Assembly: GCA_031272405.1 (NCBI GenBank)
Contig: JAISTW010000047.1
Coordinates: 1-64,000, forward strand
Length of the DNA: 64,000 bases
Direction of reading: 5' to 3'
Origin: Desulfovibrio sp.
Lineage (GTDB): Bacteria > Desulfobacterota > Desulfovibrionia > Desulfovibrionales > Desulfovibrionaceae
Positions 34,021 to 45,400 of this stretch are shown here, in pieces (position 1 is the stretch's first letter; the number at the start of each line of letters is the position of its first letter). The notes under the pieces were generated by a model. It was not told where the DNA came from and ran no database searches. It was given only the letters and a program-made list of their open reading frames with translations. Made by a program: the position numbers and the translations under genes.

Positions 34021-34437
34021 ATGCCAGAATCATCTTCCCTTCTGTTTGTCACGAATGCCGAAGGACGTCCGGTCGCCGTGCAAATCCCCTTCGCCCTCTG
34101 GAAACGCCTTGAAGCTGAGGCAGGCCATCTGCTCCCGGATGCCCGGCCTGGTTTCGGAAAAAATGGGCGCGTTGAGGAGCCGTTGAAGGCCTTTGATGAA
34201 TTTTTGCGCTATTGGGATTTTCGTTATCCGTACAATCCGGCCGTTTCCTGTCCACATTGCGGAGTAAGCGTCACAGACTGGCGAGAAGGGGAAGGCAGGC
34301 CTTTCCGTCTGACCAACGCAAGCCTGGGAGGATTGCTTGTTTTCCGCTGCCTCAAGTGCAATACCACCATACGGCAAAAGCATTTTAAGGATCATGTGGC
34401 CTATGAATTCACTCCACCTCACAAACGGCAGAGTTAG
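34021..34437 (+). CDS. hypothetical zinc-ribbon protein lying between parA and parB on the opposite strand
   Basis: 138 aa; CPHCG...[11 protein letters not shown] (two CxxC pairs). Confidence 0.65.
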   Translation: MPESSSLLFVTNAEGRPVAVQIPFALWKRLEAEAGHLLPDARPGFGKNGRVEEPLKAFDEFLRYWDFRYPYNPAVSCPHCGVSVTDWREGEGRPFRLTNASLGGLLVFRCLKCNTTIRQKHFKDHVAYEFTPPHKRQS

Positions 34438-35258
34438 TCTTTTTTGTTTTCGTTCTTGCGGTGCAGCGCGTTCAGTTTGGACATCTGCCTTTTGACCGAG
34501 TGTCTCAGCACCACCTCCTTGGCCAATCCCAGGTAGGCCTCAGCTCCTCTGGAACGTATGTCGTAGTGTATGACGGATTTCCCGTGGCTCGGAGCCTCGG
34601 ACAACCTGACGTTGCGGGGAATGGCCGTTTCAAAGAGCTGGTCGGGGAAGCAGCGCCGCACCTCATTCTTCACTTCTCTGGTCAGCCTGTTGCGTATATC
34701 GTACATGGTCAGGACAATCCCCAGCAGAAGCAGGTCGGGGTTCAGGCGTTTTTTGATCTGCTCGTAGGTTTGCAGCAGTTTGACTATGCCCTCCAGAGCA
34801 AAAAATTCGCACTGGAGCGGTATGAGCAACTCCCTTGATGCACACAGGGCGTTGAGCGTCAGCAGCCCCAGAGATGGCGGACAATCCAGAATGATGTACT
34901 CGTAGTTTTCTTCTATTCGTTTCAGGCATTCGTCCAGAAAAAATTCCCGCCCTATCTTGTCCACAAGTTCAAGTTCAGCGCCCACCAAATTTGTGCTGGC
35001 AGGGAGGATATCAAGAAATGGAGGGCGGATCTGGCGTATGCTTCCTTGTGTTCTGTCGGGTTCGTACAGCGCGCCGTACAGGTCTTCCTTCAACGCCTCA
35101 TGCACGATTCCGATGCCGCTGGTGCTGTTGGCTTGCGGGTCGCAGTCCACGAGAAGCGTCTTTTTTTCCATCACCGCCAGTGCAGCCGCAAGGTTGATCG
35201 CGGTTGTCGTTTTACCTACGCCGCCTTTTTGGTTGGCGATTGCAATTATCCGCGCCAT
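34434..35258 (-). CDS. parA: chromosome partitioning ATPase ParA/Soj
   Basis: [28 protein letters not shown]...[16 protein letters not shown]. Confidence 0.97.
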   Translation of the reverse strand: MARIIAIANQKGGVGKTTTAINLAAALAVMEKKTLLVDCDPQANSTSGIGIVHEALKEDLYGALYEPDRTQGSIRQIRPPFLDILPASTNLVGAELELVDKIGREFFLDECLKRIEENYEYIILDCPPSLGLLTLNALCASRELLIPLQCEFFALEGIVKLLQTYEQIKKRLNPDLLLLGIVLTMYDIRNRLTREVKNEVRRCFPDQLFETAIPRNVRLSEAPSHGKSVIHYDIRSRGAEAYLGLAKEVVLRHSVKRQMSKLNALHRKNENKKD

Positions 35259-35283
35259 TGTTTCCGTCCGTTGTTGTTGTGAG

Positions 35284-35297
35284 GTTTCACGTGAAAC
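35284..35297. promoter_or_regulatory. parS site
   Basis: Perfect palindrome GTTTCACGTGAAAC, the conserved bacterial parS core. Confidence 0.93.
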
Positions 35298-35310
35298 ATT
35301 GTCCGGGAAA

Positions 35311-35324
35311 GTTTCACGTGAAAC
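35311..35324. promoter_or_regulatory. parS site
   Basis: Second perfect GTTTCACGTGAAAC, 27 bp start-to-start from the first. Confidence 0.93.
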
Positions 35325-35519
35325 GGAAAAAGTATGCTTCATTTGAGAGATAATAGCAAGGAAAAGAGACGTCAAGTGCCCAGGGCGGCAAAAAAGAAAA
35401 ACTGGGCGAAAAAAGGATCATATTTTATAATCTATAGAAAATATTAACGAATTTGTAATATGGACTTTTGGGCGACAGAGGAATAAAATACCGCAGCAAA
35501 CTGAAAAGCGGGGAGTTGC

Positions 35520-35903
35520 ATGGGCGGCGTTCGGATTTTACTGGTGGATGACGAGCAGGACATTACGCGCATTCTCGGCAAACGGCTGGCACGGCGCGGT
35601 TATGAGTGCCTCACGGCATCCAACGGCAAGCATGCTTTGGATGTTATGGAGACTGCCCCCTGCGGTCTGGTGGTTATGGATGTCAAAATGCCCGTCATGG
35701 ACGGCCTGGAGGCTCTGCGGCGCATAACGGAGCGTTGGCCGCAGGCGCGCGTCATCGTCTTGTCCGGGCATGCGGATATGCAGTTGGCCGTGAGCGCCAT
35801 GAGCGACGGCGCATTCTGCTATCTGATGAAGCCTGTGGACTTTGACGAATTGCTCTTTAAGATTGAAGACGCAGCGGCTGATCTTGAGCTTCAGGGCGAA
35901 TAG
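35520..35903 (+). CDS. single-domain response regulator (receiver only)
   Basis: ILLVDDEQDITRILGKRL...LVVMDVKMPVMDGLEAL...VIVLSGHAD...YLMKPVDFDEL. Confidence 0.93.
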   Translation: MGGVRILLVDDEQDITRILGKRLARRGYECLTASNGKHALDVMETAPCGLVVMDVKMPVMDGLEALRRITERWPQARVIVLSGHADMQLAVSAMSDGAFCYLMKPVDFDELLFKIEDAAADLELQGE

Positions 35904-35968
35904 AAAGATTTCACGCGAAGCGTCGCCTTGACGGGACGCTCCGGAAAGGGCAACACGGGGAAGGATGT

Positions 35969-36754
35969 ATGAAGGGTAAAAAGGGCGCCGTCGCGGCGCT
36001 TGCGTTTTTCTGTTGCGCCGCATGGGCGCAGGCCGGCGAAATCACTTCCGACAATCTGGCCAAAGAGTTGGAAAAACTTTTCCGGAGTCGGCCGGACATT
36101 GTGATAGACGTTTTGCGGCGCGAAAGCGAAAGCGTGCTGGACATCGCCCAACAGGGTTCAAACCTGAAACGCCGCCACAGTCTGGAAGTGCAGTGGCGCG
36201 CTGATATGAAGAGCGAAAAGAAGGTGCGCCTGGAAGGCAGGCCGCTTCACGGAGAAAAGGACGCCAGAGTGCGCATTGTGGCTTTTTCCGATTTTACCTG
36301 CCACTTCTGCCGACAGGCGGCTGTCATGGTCAACGAAATTTTACGGGAATACGGCCGTGACGTCAGCCTGACTTTCAAAAATTTCCCCCTGGAGGGGAAG
36401 GGATCCGCCATGCAGGCGGCAATCGCCTTTTTGGCCATCGCCCAGCAAGATAATGACAAGGCATGGAAATTTTACAACGCCCTCTTTGCGGACAGAGACA
36501 AGCTGGCCGGCGAGGGGGACAAATTCATCGCCGAGACGGCGGCAGCCGTCGGGGCGGACGTGAAAAAACTGCAAAAGGACATGAAGAGCAAGAAGTTTTC
36601 GGACATGGTGGCCGAAGACATTGCTGACGGGCAGAAACTCGGCGTTGAAGGCACGCCCTTTTTTCTGGTGAACAATCTGGTCGTCAGGGGCGCTTTGCCG
36701 CTGGATTTGTTTCGCCTCGCGGTGGAAATGGCCCTCGGGGAAAAAGGGAAATAG
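35969..36754 (+). CDS. DsbA-family periplasmic thiol-disulfide protein
   Basis: Signal peptide, FSDFTCHFCRQAA (CxxC), cis-Pro GVEGTPFFLVNNLVV. Confidence 0.88.
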   Translation: MKGKKGAVAALAFFCCAAWAQAGEITSDNLAKELEKLFRSRPDIVIDVLRRESESVLDIAQQGSNLKRRHSLEVQWRADMKSEKKVRLEGRPLHGEKDARVRIVAFSDFTCHFCRQAAVMVNEILREYGRDVSLTFKNFPLEGKGSAMQAAIAFLAIAQQDNDKAWKFYNALFADRDKLAGEGDKFIAETAAAVGADVKKLQKDMKSKKFSDMVAEDIADGQKLGVEGTPFFLVNNLVVRGALPLDLFRLAVEMALGEKGK

Positions 36755-36809
36755 CTGTCCGCAGTTTGCGCCGGCGGCCTGCCTGTTGCGGATTCACGGC
36801 GCGTTCGGG

Positions 36810-37388
36810 CTACAGCGCGGCCGCTGTCCCGCGCGTTTGGATGACGCGCGCCATCCAACGGCGCAACTGCTCCAGATCGGATTGCTGTGTTTTTTCCGAA
36901 GCGTTGAGGAGCATGCGCAGGGTTTGCACTTCCTCCCGCAATTCCGATGTCTGACCGCTTGCGGCTTGATCGGAAAGCAACGGCAATCTTTCGACAAGAA
37001 CATGCATGAGCTGGGAAATCCCTTCCAAAGCCTGTGTCTGGCGCTCCAGCATCTGCAGGGCAGCCGCCGGAAAATGGGGGGGAGCGGCTTGTTGTTGCTG
37101 CGCCGGGGCCGCTGCCTGCTGCACGGCAAGAGCATTGCTGGGGAAAAGGGCCGCAAGCGCGTCCTCAACAGCAATGGCGGTGCGGGACTTTTGCATTTGG
37201 TCAAGAATGGCGGCGATAACCTCAAGCGTTTCCGGACGGTAGCGACGACGACGACCCTCGCCGACGCTTGGGATGAATTGGGAAAATCGTTTGCAATAAT
37301 AACGAGTTGTGGACTCAGGAAGGGAAAAATGCCGCGCTATGTCCGCAATGCTCAAAAGTCCTTCGGCCGGATTTGGTTTTGACGACAT
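36810..37388 (-). CDS. MerR-family-like transcriptional regulator
   Basis: LLSIADIARHFSLPESTTRYYCKRFSQFIPSVGEGRRRRYRPETLEVI. Confidence 0.75.
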   Translation of the reverse strand: MSSKPNPAEGLLSIADIARHFSLPESTTRYYCKRFSQFIPSVGEGRRRRYRPETLEVIAAILDQMQKSRTAIAVEDALAALFPSNALAVQQAAAPAQQQQAAPPHFPAAALQMLERQTQALEGISQLMHVLVERLPLLSDQAASGQTSELREEVQTLRMLLNASEKTQQSDLEQLRRWMARVIQTRGTAAAL

Positions 37389-37469
37389 GGCGTATCTCCA
37401 GGTAAACGCGTCGGAATACAGGGTTCATGGCGGGCTTGCTCCCGACGCTTTTTCTAAAAATACTCTAAA

Positions 37470-37498
37470 GAAAAATAAAAAGCAACCATGCTGTTGCT
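37470..37498 (-). terminator. hairpin terminator downstream of the NlpC/P60 gene
   Basis: Minus strand AGCAAC-AGCATG-GTTGCT then TTTTATTTTT. Confidence 0.55.
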
Positions 37499-37564
37499 CT
37501 TTTGTGCGGATTTCGCAAAAAGCCGGCAAGCAGGCAGAAATAGGGGATGCGGCGTTGCGCGCGT

Positions 37565-38086
37565 TCAGCGGACTATGCGCCGAACCGTAATCAGCTTGTC
37601 GCTCCAGTAGGGGGAATTGATGCTTTCCATGCGCACGTTGGCGCCCGCGCGCGGACTGTGGATGAAGGAATTTGCCCCGGCGTGGATGCCGGTGTGCAGG
37701 CCGTTGATCGCGTGCGACGCGCGAAAGACAAGGATATCGCCTGGTCTTGCGCTGTCGCGCGGCACAGGATTGCCCGCCCTGGCCTGTTCCACCGTCCTGC
37801 GCGGCACAGTCAGTCCGTTCTTGCTGTATGCCCACCAAATGAGACCAGAGCAGTCAAAGCCGGTCTGCGGCGATTTGCCGCCGGAGCGGTATTTCTTGCC
37901 CAACTGACTGTAGGCCGTGCTGACGACCTTGTGGGCCAGAGGCGGCGCCTCCCCGGCATCCTTGCGGCCCATGAAGCCGCACCCCCCCAGAAAAGGTCCG
38001 GCAAGGAGCGCGGCAAGCAGGGCTGCGCACAGGGCGCGCGGCGCAGGATTTTTTGTGCCCCGTGGTTTGGGGGCGTTCGTCTTCAT
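37565..38086 (-). CDS. NlpC/P60 family lipoprotein (peptidoglycan hydrolase)
   Basis: Lipobox LGGCG; TGFDCSGLIWWAYSKNG; RPGDILVF; LHTGIHAG. Confidence 0.88.
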   Translation of the reverse strand: MKTNAPKPRGTKNPAPRALCAALLAALLAGPFLGGCGFMGRKDAGEAPPLAHKVVSTAYSQLGKKYRSGGKSPQTGFDCSGLIWWAYSKNGLTVPRRTVEQARAGNPVPRDSARPGDILVFRASHAINGLHTGIHAGANSFIHSPRAGANVRMESINSPYWSDKLITVRRIVR

Positions 38087-38275
38087 GTTATGCACACCGT
38101 TTTTCGTGTCTGCGTCATGCCGCATTGGCGGCCCATGCATTCTCATCGTCGGAAAACGACAAAAGTTAAGGTGTCGGAAAGCCGGAATCGTCAGGAGCGA
38201 GAGGTGTTTCGCACCTAATGTATTTTCGATTTTCGCCGATGTATCTCTGTAGAACTGTTTTTATGGGGGTTGCAT

Positions 38276-40888
38276 ATGACAATTTCAAAAAAGCTGATCA
38301 GTCTGGTCGTCGTGTCCGTTCTTCTGACCAGCCTTTCTCTGGCCTTCATAGCCGTGTATCTGCTGTCGGACTTCAGTGAGGACAACGCTCAGGCGACCCT
38401 GACATCGGTTCGGGAAACCATAGAAGCGGAAATCCTCACACAGAGCGAGGCGTTCGACTGTCTGGGAGCGGCCCTGGAAAAGGACGCGGAACTGGCCCAG
38501 GCATTCGCCGAAAAGGATATGAGCGTGATCAAGGCGAAAGCCGCCACGCTGATCGCCTCCGAAGCGGTGGATATCGTCACCTTCACGGACGCTCAGGGCA
38601 TGATTTTCTACAGAGGGCACAATCCCGGAGACGCGGGCGGCCCCGGCGGCAAGAATATTCTCGGGCCGCTCAAGTCCGGCAAGCGCTCCTGCGGGCTGGA
38701 AGCTGGCAACAAGATCAAGATGTCCCTTGGCTGCGGCATGCCCATACGCTATAAGGGAGAGATTGTCGGCGGGCTCCTGGTGGGGAGGAATTTGTCCAAA
38801 GGGGAGTTCGTCAAAAGCATCAAGAAAATTTTCGGCGTCGAGTGCACCATTTTTCTGGGCGAGGAACGCGTTTCCACCACCATAGAGCGCGACGGGAAGC
38901 CCGTTATCGGCACAATGCTGAACAACAAGGCGATTTCCGACCGCGTGCTGGGCGCGGGCGAAACGGTCCATACCCAGAATATCATCGCCGGCCAGGAATA
39001 CAAAACCGTCTATTGGCCCTGGAAGGACTTGAGCGGGAAAAACGCCGGCATGCTCTTTGCGGGGCTTTCCAGCGCCAAGCTCGAAGCCGGACTGAGGGTC
39101 AGTTTTCTGCTGATCAGCGCGGCCAGCGCTGTGATCGCCCTGCTGGTGATCGGCGGCGGATTGTATATTTCGCGCGGCATAGTCATCCCCCTGAACAAGC
39201 TGGCTACAGTGGCGGATGCCGTCGCAGCCGGGGATTTCCAGCAGAATGTGGATACCGGCGGCAAGGACGAGATCGGCCACCTCGCCCGCGCCTTCCAGCT
39301 CATGATACATCAGCTTGAGGAACGGCTTGGTTTTGCCCAGGGCCTCATGAACGGGATCGCCATCCCCTTCCTGGTTGTGGATCAGGATGGCAGGATGACC
39401 TATCTGAACAAGCAGCTTCTGGAGCTGTGGGGGAGGCCGGGAGAGCCCGCCCAGTATTTGGGCAAAACGTCGGGCGATTTTCTGTCCGGTGACCCACAGG
39501 TGAAAACGCCCGTGGATTCCGTGCTGCAAACAAAAAAATCGCTGCTCAATCATCCGCTTTCCAGGCCCAACGCCTGCGGCGTCAAAAAAGCGTTGCGCCT
39601 GAGCGTTTCCCCATTGGAGGATCTGGTGGGCAACTCTATCGGGGCCTGCATGTTCTTCCAGGACGAAACGGAAATTCGCGCCCAGCAGGACAGAATCATG
39701 GCCCTCAATGAGCGTATCACCGCGTCCATCAACGCGGCACACGATATTTCGGAACAGCAGTCCCAGTCTTTTGGGCGGCTGATTGAGCAGCTGCGCGTGA
39801 CTTCCGTGAGCTCGGCCAATCAGCATGAAAGTTCCGCCCGCGTCATGGAAAGCGTCAACGTTATGAGTCAAACCCTCGAAATGCTGGCCGGCAAGGCCAA
39901 GCAGACCACAGACGAGTCCAGGGCCACCATGTCGGAAGCCGAAGACGGCAAGAAGGTCGTCAGCGAAACAGTCAACAATATTGATCAGGTCGCCTCCTAC
40001 GCCGAACGCACGGAAAAGGCCATTCAGGAATTGAGCCGGCGCACGGAAGGCATCAACAATATCGTTGAGCTGATCAAGGATATCGCCGACCAGACCAACC
40101 TGCTTGCTTTGAACGCCGCCATTGAAGCGGCCAGAGCAGGCGAAGCCGGCAGGGGTTTTGCCGTCGTCGCGGACGAAGTGCGCAAGCTGGCGGAAAAAAC
40201 CATGAACGCCACGGACGAAGTCAACAAGTCCGTTACCGAGTTGCAGGCAGAGGTTTCCATCGGCATCAAAATGACCACGGAAACGGTGCGCGTGGCACGC
40301 TCCGCCACGGAACTGGCTCAAAAGTCGGGGCAGAGTCTGGAAAGCATCGTGCAGACCGCCGACAGCACGGCCGCCGCCGTGATGGGAATTGCCGACGAAA
40401 CAGCGGAACAGGCCCGCACCGGCACGGGGCTTGCCTCCGAAATGCAAAAAATGATGGATTTGTCGCATCAGACGTCGGAAAATATGGAGACTTCCCAAAC
40501 CTTCATCGAGGAGTTGTCCAAGCATTCGCAGGCGTTGCGGAGCATGATTGAAAGCATGGGTTCCGACCGCCGTTCCTCGGAACGTCACAGCCTGGATTTC
40601 CGGTGCCAGGCCATGCTTGAGGGATTGTCCGCACAGCCCTTTGGCGTCAGGATCATGGACATCAGCACGGACGGCATCCGGCTTGAGGGTGATTTTCCCG
40701 AAATGGAAGCGCATGGCGAGGCGATCAAAATCGTGTCGGCCGAAGCGCCCTTCAGCGGCATTCTCGCCGGCAGGCGCGGAAAGCTGAGCTGGGTGGACGG
40801 GCGGTTCTGCGGGATGTTCTTTGACGACAAAATCAACGATGATGACCTGCAAGCCGCGATTGTGGAGAAGAGCAGCAAGGAATGGTAG
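38276..40888 (+). CDS. methyl-accepting chemotaxis protein with periplasmic sensor, HAMP, PAS-like and C-terminal PilZ domain
   Basis: MCP signature [41 protein letters not shown]-terminal RSSER...[11 protein letters not shown] (RxxxR and DxSxxG). Start 38270 or 38276. Confidence 0.9.
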   Translation: MTISKKLISLVVVSVLLTSLSLAFIAVYLLSDFSEDNAQATLTSVRETIEAEILTQSEAFDCLGAALEKDAELAQAFAEKDMSVIKAKAATLIASEAVDIVTFTDAQGMIFYRGHNPGDAGGPGGKNILGPLKSGKRSCGLEAGNKIKMSLGCGMPIRYKGEIVGGLLVGRNLSKGEFVKSIKKIFGVECTIFLGEERVSTTIERDGKPVIGTMLNNKAISDRVLGAGETVHTQNIIAGQEYKTVYWPWKDLSGKNAGMLFAGLSSAKLEAGLRVSFLLISAASAVIALLVIGGGLYISRGIVIPLNKLATVADAVAAGDFQQNVDTGGKDEIGHLARAFQLMIHQLEERLGFAQGLMNGIAIPFLVVDQDGRMTYLNKQLLELWGRPGEPAQYLGKTSGDFLSGDPQVKTPVDSVLQTKKSLLNHPLSRPNACGVKKALRLSVSPLEDLVGNSIGACMFFQDETEIRAQQDRIMALNERITASINAAHDISEQQSQSFGRLIEQLRVTSVSSANQHESSARVMESVNVMSQTLEMLAGKAKQTTDESRATMSEAEDGKKVVSETVNNIDQVASYAERTEKAIQELSRRTEGINNIVELIKDIADQTNLLALNAAIEAARAGEAGRGFAVVADEVRKLAEKTMNATDEVNKSVTELQAEVSIGIKMTTETVRVARSATELAQKSGQSLESIVQTADSTAAAVMGIADETAEQARTGTGLASEMQKMMDLSHQTSENMETSQTFIEELSKHSQALRSMIESMGSDRRSSERHSLDFRCQAMLEGLSAQPFGVRIMDISTDGIRLEGDFPEMEAHGEAIKIVSAEAPFSGILAGRRGKLSWVDGRFCGMFFDDKINDDDLQAAIVEKSSKEW

Positions 40889-40906
40889 CTGTTTGCGCCC
40901 CCGCGA

Positions 40907-40938
40907 CCCCGTTCCCCGCAGGGGGAACGGGGTTTTTT
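40907..40938 (+). terminator. Rho-independent terminator of the MCP gene
   Basis: CCCCGTTCCCC-gcag-GGGGAACGGGG-TTTTTT. Confidence 0.92.
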
Positions 40939-41006
40939 ATTTACCGCGGCGGCAAAAGAGCGTATAGACCACTGCGGACGCAAACAGTCTGCTGCAGGGG
41001 GGATTC

Positions 41007-41798
41007 GTGAACACGGGAATCACAGTCATAAAATACGGCGGTCACGCCATGACGGACGGGGCATTGGCCGCGGCTTTCGCCGCCGACATCGCCGCCCTGT
41101 CCGGGGCAGGCGGGCGTTTTGTCGTCGTCCACGGCGGCGGCCCGCAGATTACGGATCTGTTGGGACGGTTGCGCGTGGAGAGCCGCTTTGTGGACGGTTT
41201 GCGCGTGACGGACGCCGAAACCATGCGGGTTGTGGAAATGGCCCTGTGCGGCGAAGTCAACAAGGCTGTGGTCAGCGCCTTCGCGCAACGGGGGGTGCGC
41301 GCCGTCGGCCTGAGCGGTCGTGACGGCGGCCTGCTGCGGGCTGTGGTCAAAAATCCCGCCCTCGGGCTGGTCGGACAGGTGCGCTCCGTGGACGCCGCTG
41401 TGCTGGAATGCCTGCTGAATGGCGGTTTTACGCCTGTTGTGGCGCCGGTCGGCGCCGGCCCCGAAGGTCAGGCTTTGAACATCAACGCCGACACTGCCGC
41501 CGGGGCCATTGCCGGGGCCCTGAAGGCCGCCGCCTTTGTGCTTGTTTCCGACGTGCCCGGCGTTCTGGGGCCGGACAAAAGCCTCCTCCCGAGCCTGGAC
41601 AGGGCCGGGGCGGAGCGGCTCAGGGCCGAGGGCGTCATCTCCGGCGGCATGATCCCCAAGGTGGAGGCCTGCCTCCACGCCCTTGACGCCGGTTGCGGGA
41701 GCGCCCTCATTCTGGACGGCCGCGCGCCTTCCAGCCTGCGTCGCTTTTTGACAGCCGGCGAGCCTTTGGGCACACGAATCACGTCCCGCGCGGCATAG
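41007..41798 (+). CDS. argB: acetylglutamate kinase
   Basis: ITVIKYGGHAMTD...VVHGGGPQITDLL...LNINADTAAGAIAGAL...GGMIPKVEACLHAL. Confidence 0.95.
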   Translation: MNTGITVIKYGGHAMTDGALAAAFAADIAALSGAGGRFVVVHGGGPQITDLLGRLRVESRFVDGLRVTDAETMRVVEMALCGEVNKAVVSAFAQRGVRAVGLSGRDGGLLRAVVKNPALGLVGQVRSVDAAVLECLLNGGFTPVVAPVGAGPEGQALNINADTAAGAIAGALKAAAFVLVSDVPGVLGPDKSLLPSLDRAGAERLRAEGVISGGMIPKVEACLHALDAGCGSALILDGRAPSSLRRFLTAGEPLGTRITSRAA

Positions 41799-41810
41799 AG
41801 CCGGTTGGTT

Positions 41811-42398
41811 TTACCGCGCGGCCGGACGCAGATTCTTTTTCGGCTCGTTTTTGCCCTGCTCCCTTTGCGCTCCCGCGGGTTGTTCCGGCGGGCTGACCGT
41901 GACCACAGGCAGATCGGGAAATTTCACCTTTTTGGTGTTCATGGCCTCCATGACCGTCATGGTGATGTCGTGGGTTCCGCTGGCGTCCAGCAGGTTCTGC
42001 AGGGCTATGACGGCGACGGCCTTGTTCGTCTGCCGCCACTTTTTGACTTCCTCCACCAAGAGGTTGTGGACGATCTGCCGCACCTGGGCTTCCTCGGCCC
42101 GTATCTGCTGCTGCAGCGTCTGCAGCCCGTTGGCCAGCGTCACGCGGCGCTGCTCCGGCGGCTCGTTCTTCGACGCCTCCTGCAACTGCTTCCAGCCGTC
42201 CTGCAAACGCGCTGTGGCCGCTTCCAGATGGCTAATGCCTTCCTTGGCCGCGCGGGAATCACGCATCACGCGTTCCACGTCCACCACAGCCAGGGTCAGG
42301 GTCTGGTGGCCCTTGTCTTCGCTTTTCCAGCAACCGCAGATCAGCAGGGGCAGGGCCAGCAGCGCGGTCAGGAGAATGTGTCGCATATCCACACGCAT
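41811..42398 (-). CDS. OmpH/Skp-like lipoprotein
   Basis: Lipobox LLICGC; LAVVDVERVMRDSRAAKEG... then long coiled-coil-like helix (EAATARLQDGWKQLQEAS...LQQQIRAEEAQVRQ). Confidence 0.65.
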   Translation of the reverse strand: MRVDMRHILLTALLALPLLICGCWKSEDKGHQTLTLAVVDVERVMRDSRAAKEGISHLEAATARLQDGWKQLQEASKNEPPEQRRVTLANGLQTLQQQIRAEEAQVRQIVHNLLVEEVKKWRQTNKAVAVIALQNLLDASGTHDITMTVMEAMNTKKVKFPDLPVVTVSPPEQPAGAQREQGKNEPKKNLRPAAR

Positions 42399-42407
42399 CT
42401 CCCGTCC

Positions 42408-45400
42408 TTAAAATTCCACCCGGAACGTGCCGAACAGGGCGTGGTTGGTGTTGTGCTCCGAGGCGATGAGGTTGTAGTTCAGGCCAAAGGAGACCGTGTC
42501 GTTGCCGAATTCCAGACCAACGCCGCCCATGTAGGAGACGTAATCCATAACCCGGTTTTCCATCTCGGCCTTGCCGTCCGTTCCGGTGAAGCGCACCTTG
42601 GTCTTGTTTTCCAGGTCGCCCGCGGCGGGTATGACGGCCAGATCCAGGCTCGGTTTGACGCGCCAGCCGTTGCCGGTGCTGATGGGTTTGGAGATGGCCA
42701 CGCCCACGGGGAATGTCCAGATGTTCTGGCTGACCCGGTCCGCCTTGAGCACAGTGCTGTCGCTCTTGACGCTGTGGGCGTCCGTGACCAGGTTGGTGTA
42801 GCGCGCGCCCGCGTGCGGGATGACGTCAACAACCGGGGTGACGATCTTGTATTCGGCGCGCAGGCCAGCGCTCACCGCGTGGGACTGGATGTCCGACTTC
42901 AGATCGCGCATGGCCATGCCCCTGGACAGTTCCTGTTTCACGTTGTTCCACACGCTGGTGTAGGTGAGGTCAGCGGTGAGGCCGAAGTTGCGGGCCGTCA
43001 TGCCGGCGTAGGCGCCCAGGCCCCAGAAGTTGAAGTGGTTGGTGGTTTCCGCCAGGTCGCCGCCGCCGGAGGCGTAGCCGCCGCCCATGTGGGCCGTGAC
43101 GCCGAAGCGGGCCGTGTTGGCCACAGTGTAGTCCGCGCCCACGGCAACACCGCCCAGGCCGCCGCTGTAGTCCTGCTTGAAGGTGTCCCCGGCCTTGATT
43201 TCATGTCCGTTGGCGCTCTGGTAGAGCGGAATGGCCCAGAGGGCCAGGCCGAGCTTGTGCGCGCCGGGGCTTTCCAGCGTGCCGTCAGCGCGCACGGCGC
43301 GCAGGCCGGAATGGGGCTGGGCCAGGGAGGTGCGTTGGGTTATCGCGCCGCCGGCCGCGTTGTTTGCGGCTAGGGTCATGGGCGCCACCGCGCCGAGCTG
43401 GGCAAAGCGGGCCGCGCTTTCTATGGTGATGGTCGCGGATTTGGGGTCGTTGCCCAGGCCGATATTGCGGGTCGCGTCCCAGGCAGTGGCGCGGGACAGG
43501 AAGCGCACCCCGGCCGCATTGGCATCCATATTTTCACGGCCGTTCACAAGGTACATATTGTCAACGATGTGGACGAGTTGATCGTCAAGGTCAGGCAGCC
43601 AGTTTTTTGCGGAATTGAATTTTGCTTCAAACCAGCCGTCGTGGCCAGCGGCGCGCGTCAGGACAATGCTTCTGGATTGCGTGCTCAGGTTGCTTCCGTT
43701 CCAACCGGTGCTGGCCGCGTAGGCGGCGGCATCCAGGTTGATGTTATCGCCCAGAACTATGTAGGTTTGGTTTATTTGGGCGTCAGCAATGCGCAATTTT
43801 GCGCCGTTGTACACTGTCGCCTGCGTGGCGGCAGTGGCGGACAGGGCTTCATTGGCTCCCAGGGCGGCGTCGCCTCTCACGACCAGCAGAGAATTGCCCG
43901 CGAAAGTGATTGTTGGCGAATTAGAGTTGAATGCGTCATTAAGTGCTGTATTAAGCGCATTGTAATTCATGCCACCGTCCACGATCAGGCTGTACCCTGT
44001 TCCTGCGCTATAGCCCAGGCGCATGGGATTGTATATGCCCAGGGCCGCCTGAACACCGTTCTGGGTCAGACCTTTGCCGTTTGTGACTTGGTTAACTTGA
44101 TCCGCCAGCCAAGTCAGATCAGGCGTACCAAGGGTCAACATGGAATTTTGTCCAACTCCCACGCCGCCATCAATAACGTTGGTGCCATTGTTGAAGTTCC
44201 CAATGCCGACTTTGTTCGGGCCGTCAGCTGCCCAAGACGGGTCAACAATGAGGTTGCCGCTATTGAGTGCCAAAGTGCGAACCTGCAAAGTGCTGGCTTT
44301 TGTGTCCTGTGTTGTGCCAACAGCAATTGTATGACCTGCTGAGCCTTGCATGTTAACAATAATAGCATGTGTACCTTGGTTTATGTTGACATCATCGTTG
44401 AATTTGGCATTCATGATAGCAACAGTAGAGTCTTCGAATAATGTATGACCATTAAAGGCAGAAGTTGCGCCAAATGCGGACGGAGTAGGATTTTGTGTGT
44501 AGAGAATTTCATGGAGATTGGCATCTTTTGGTATAATGGCAAGAGTACTGTTTTTAACTTTTGTCTCGCCAGAAACATCCATTTGATGCGCGATAATGAT
44601 ACTTTCGTTCTCGGCAGTAAAGCCAGTGGTCGAAATTTTGGTAGCTCCTACGGCGCTGTTCATCGCACTTAGCTGATCAGCTATAATAGAATTCGCGATA
44701 AGAGTGCTTTTATTGTCCAAAGTAATATTATGCGAGTTCAGATTCTTACCATAAGTCTCCAAATCAGTGAAGACTTGTTGAAGATCAGAATAGACTTTCT
44801 CAGCATTAGCTGGATTAACCACAGTGCTATTGCTGCTCAATGTTTTTACATCATTGACAATTTTCTCAGAGGCAGCAGGGTCAGGATTAAACAAGACCAA
44901 GCTGCTGCCATTGACAACCTCAACATTTTGCAGCTTTTCTGTTGCGCCTATATCGCCAGCAAATAATATGCTGCCGTCTGTGACTTTGATAATTCCTTTG
45001 TCGGCAATTTCTGTAGTAATGTCGCCTGTCGTGACTTTGCTGGGGCTGACCTGACCGTTTGCCGCAGTAAAGCCGCTGACATTGAGTTGGGAATCACCTC
45101 CATCGTTCCGTAAGGTTACATCTGCAACGCGGCTGCCAAGCTCAACTGCCGGGTCAGACTGTAGCGTTACCTGGCCCGCTCCTATGCTCAGGTTGCCGGC
45201 CTCACCTACATGTGTAGTAGGATCAACTTCTTTAGCCACCAGAAGAGAGTAGCCTTCATTGTCATGGGCTAGAATTTCTGCATCATTCTTATTCGGGTTG
45301 TAGCTGCCCGTGAGCGTAAGGTTATTGTTGCCGTTTTTGAGCGTGGTAGCGCCGACAGTCAGTTCAACTCCAGCCGCTTTCTCAAGCCCTACGTTGACGC

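Noticed and set aside
38285-40852. 855-aa minus-strand ORF opposite the MCP gene
   Set aside because: Antisense shadow; the plus frame has unmistakable MCP signature.
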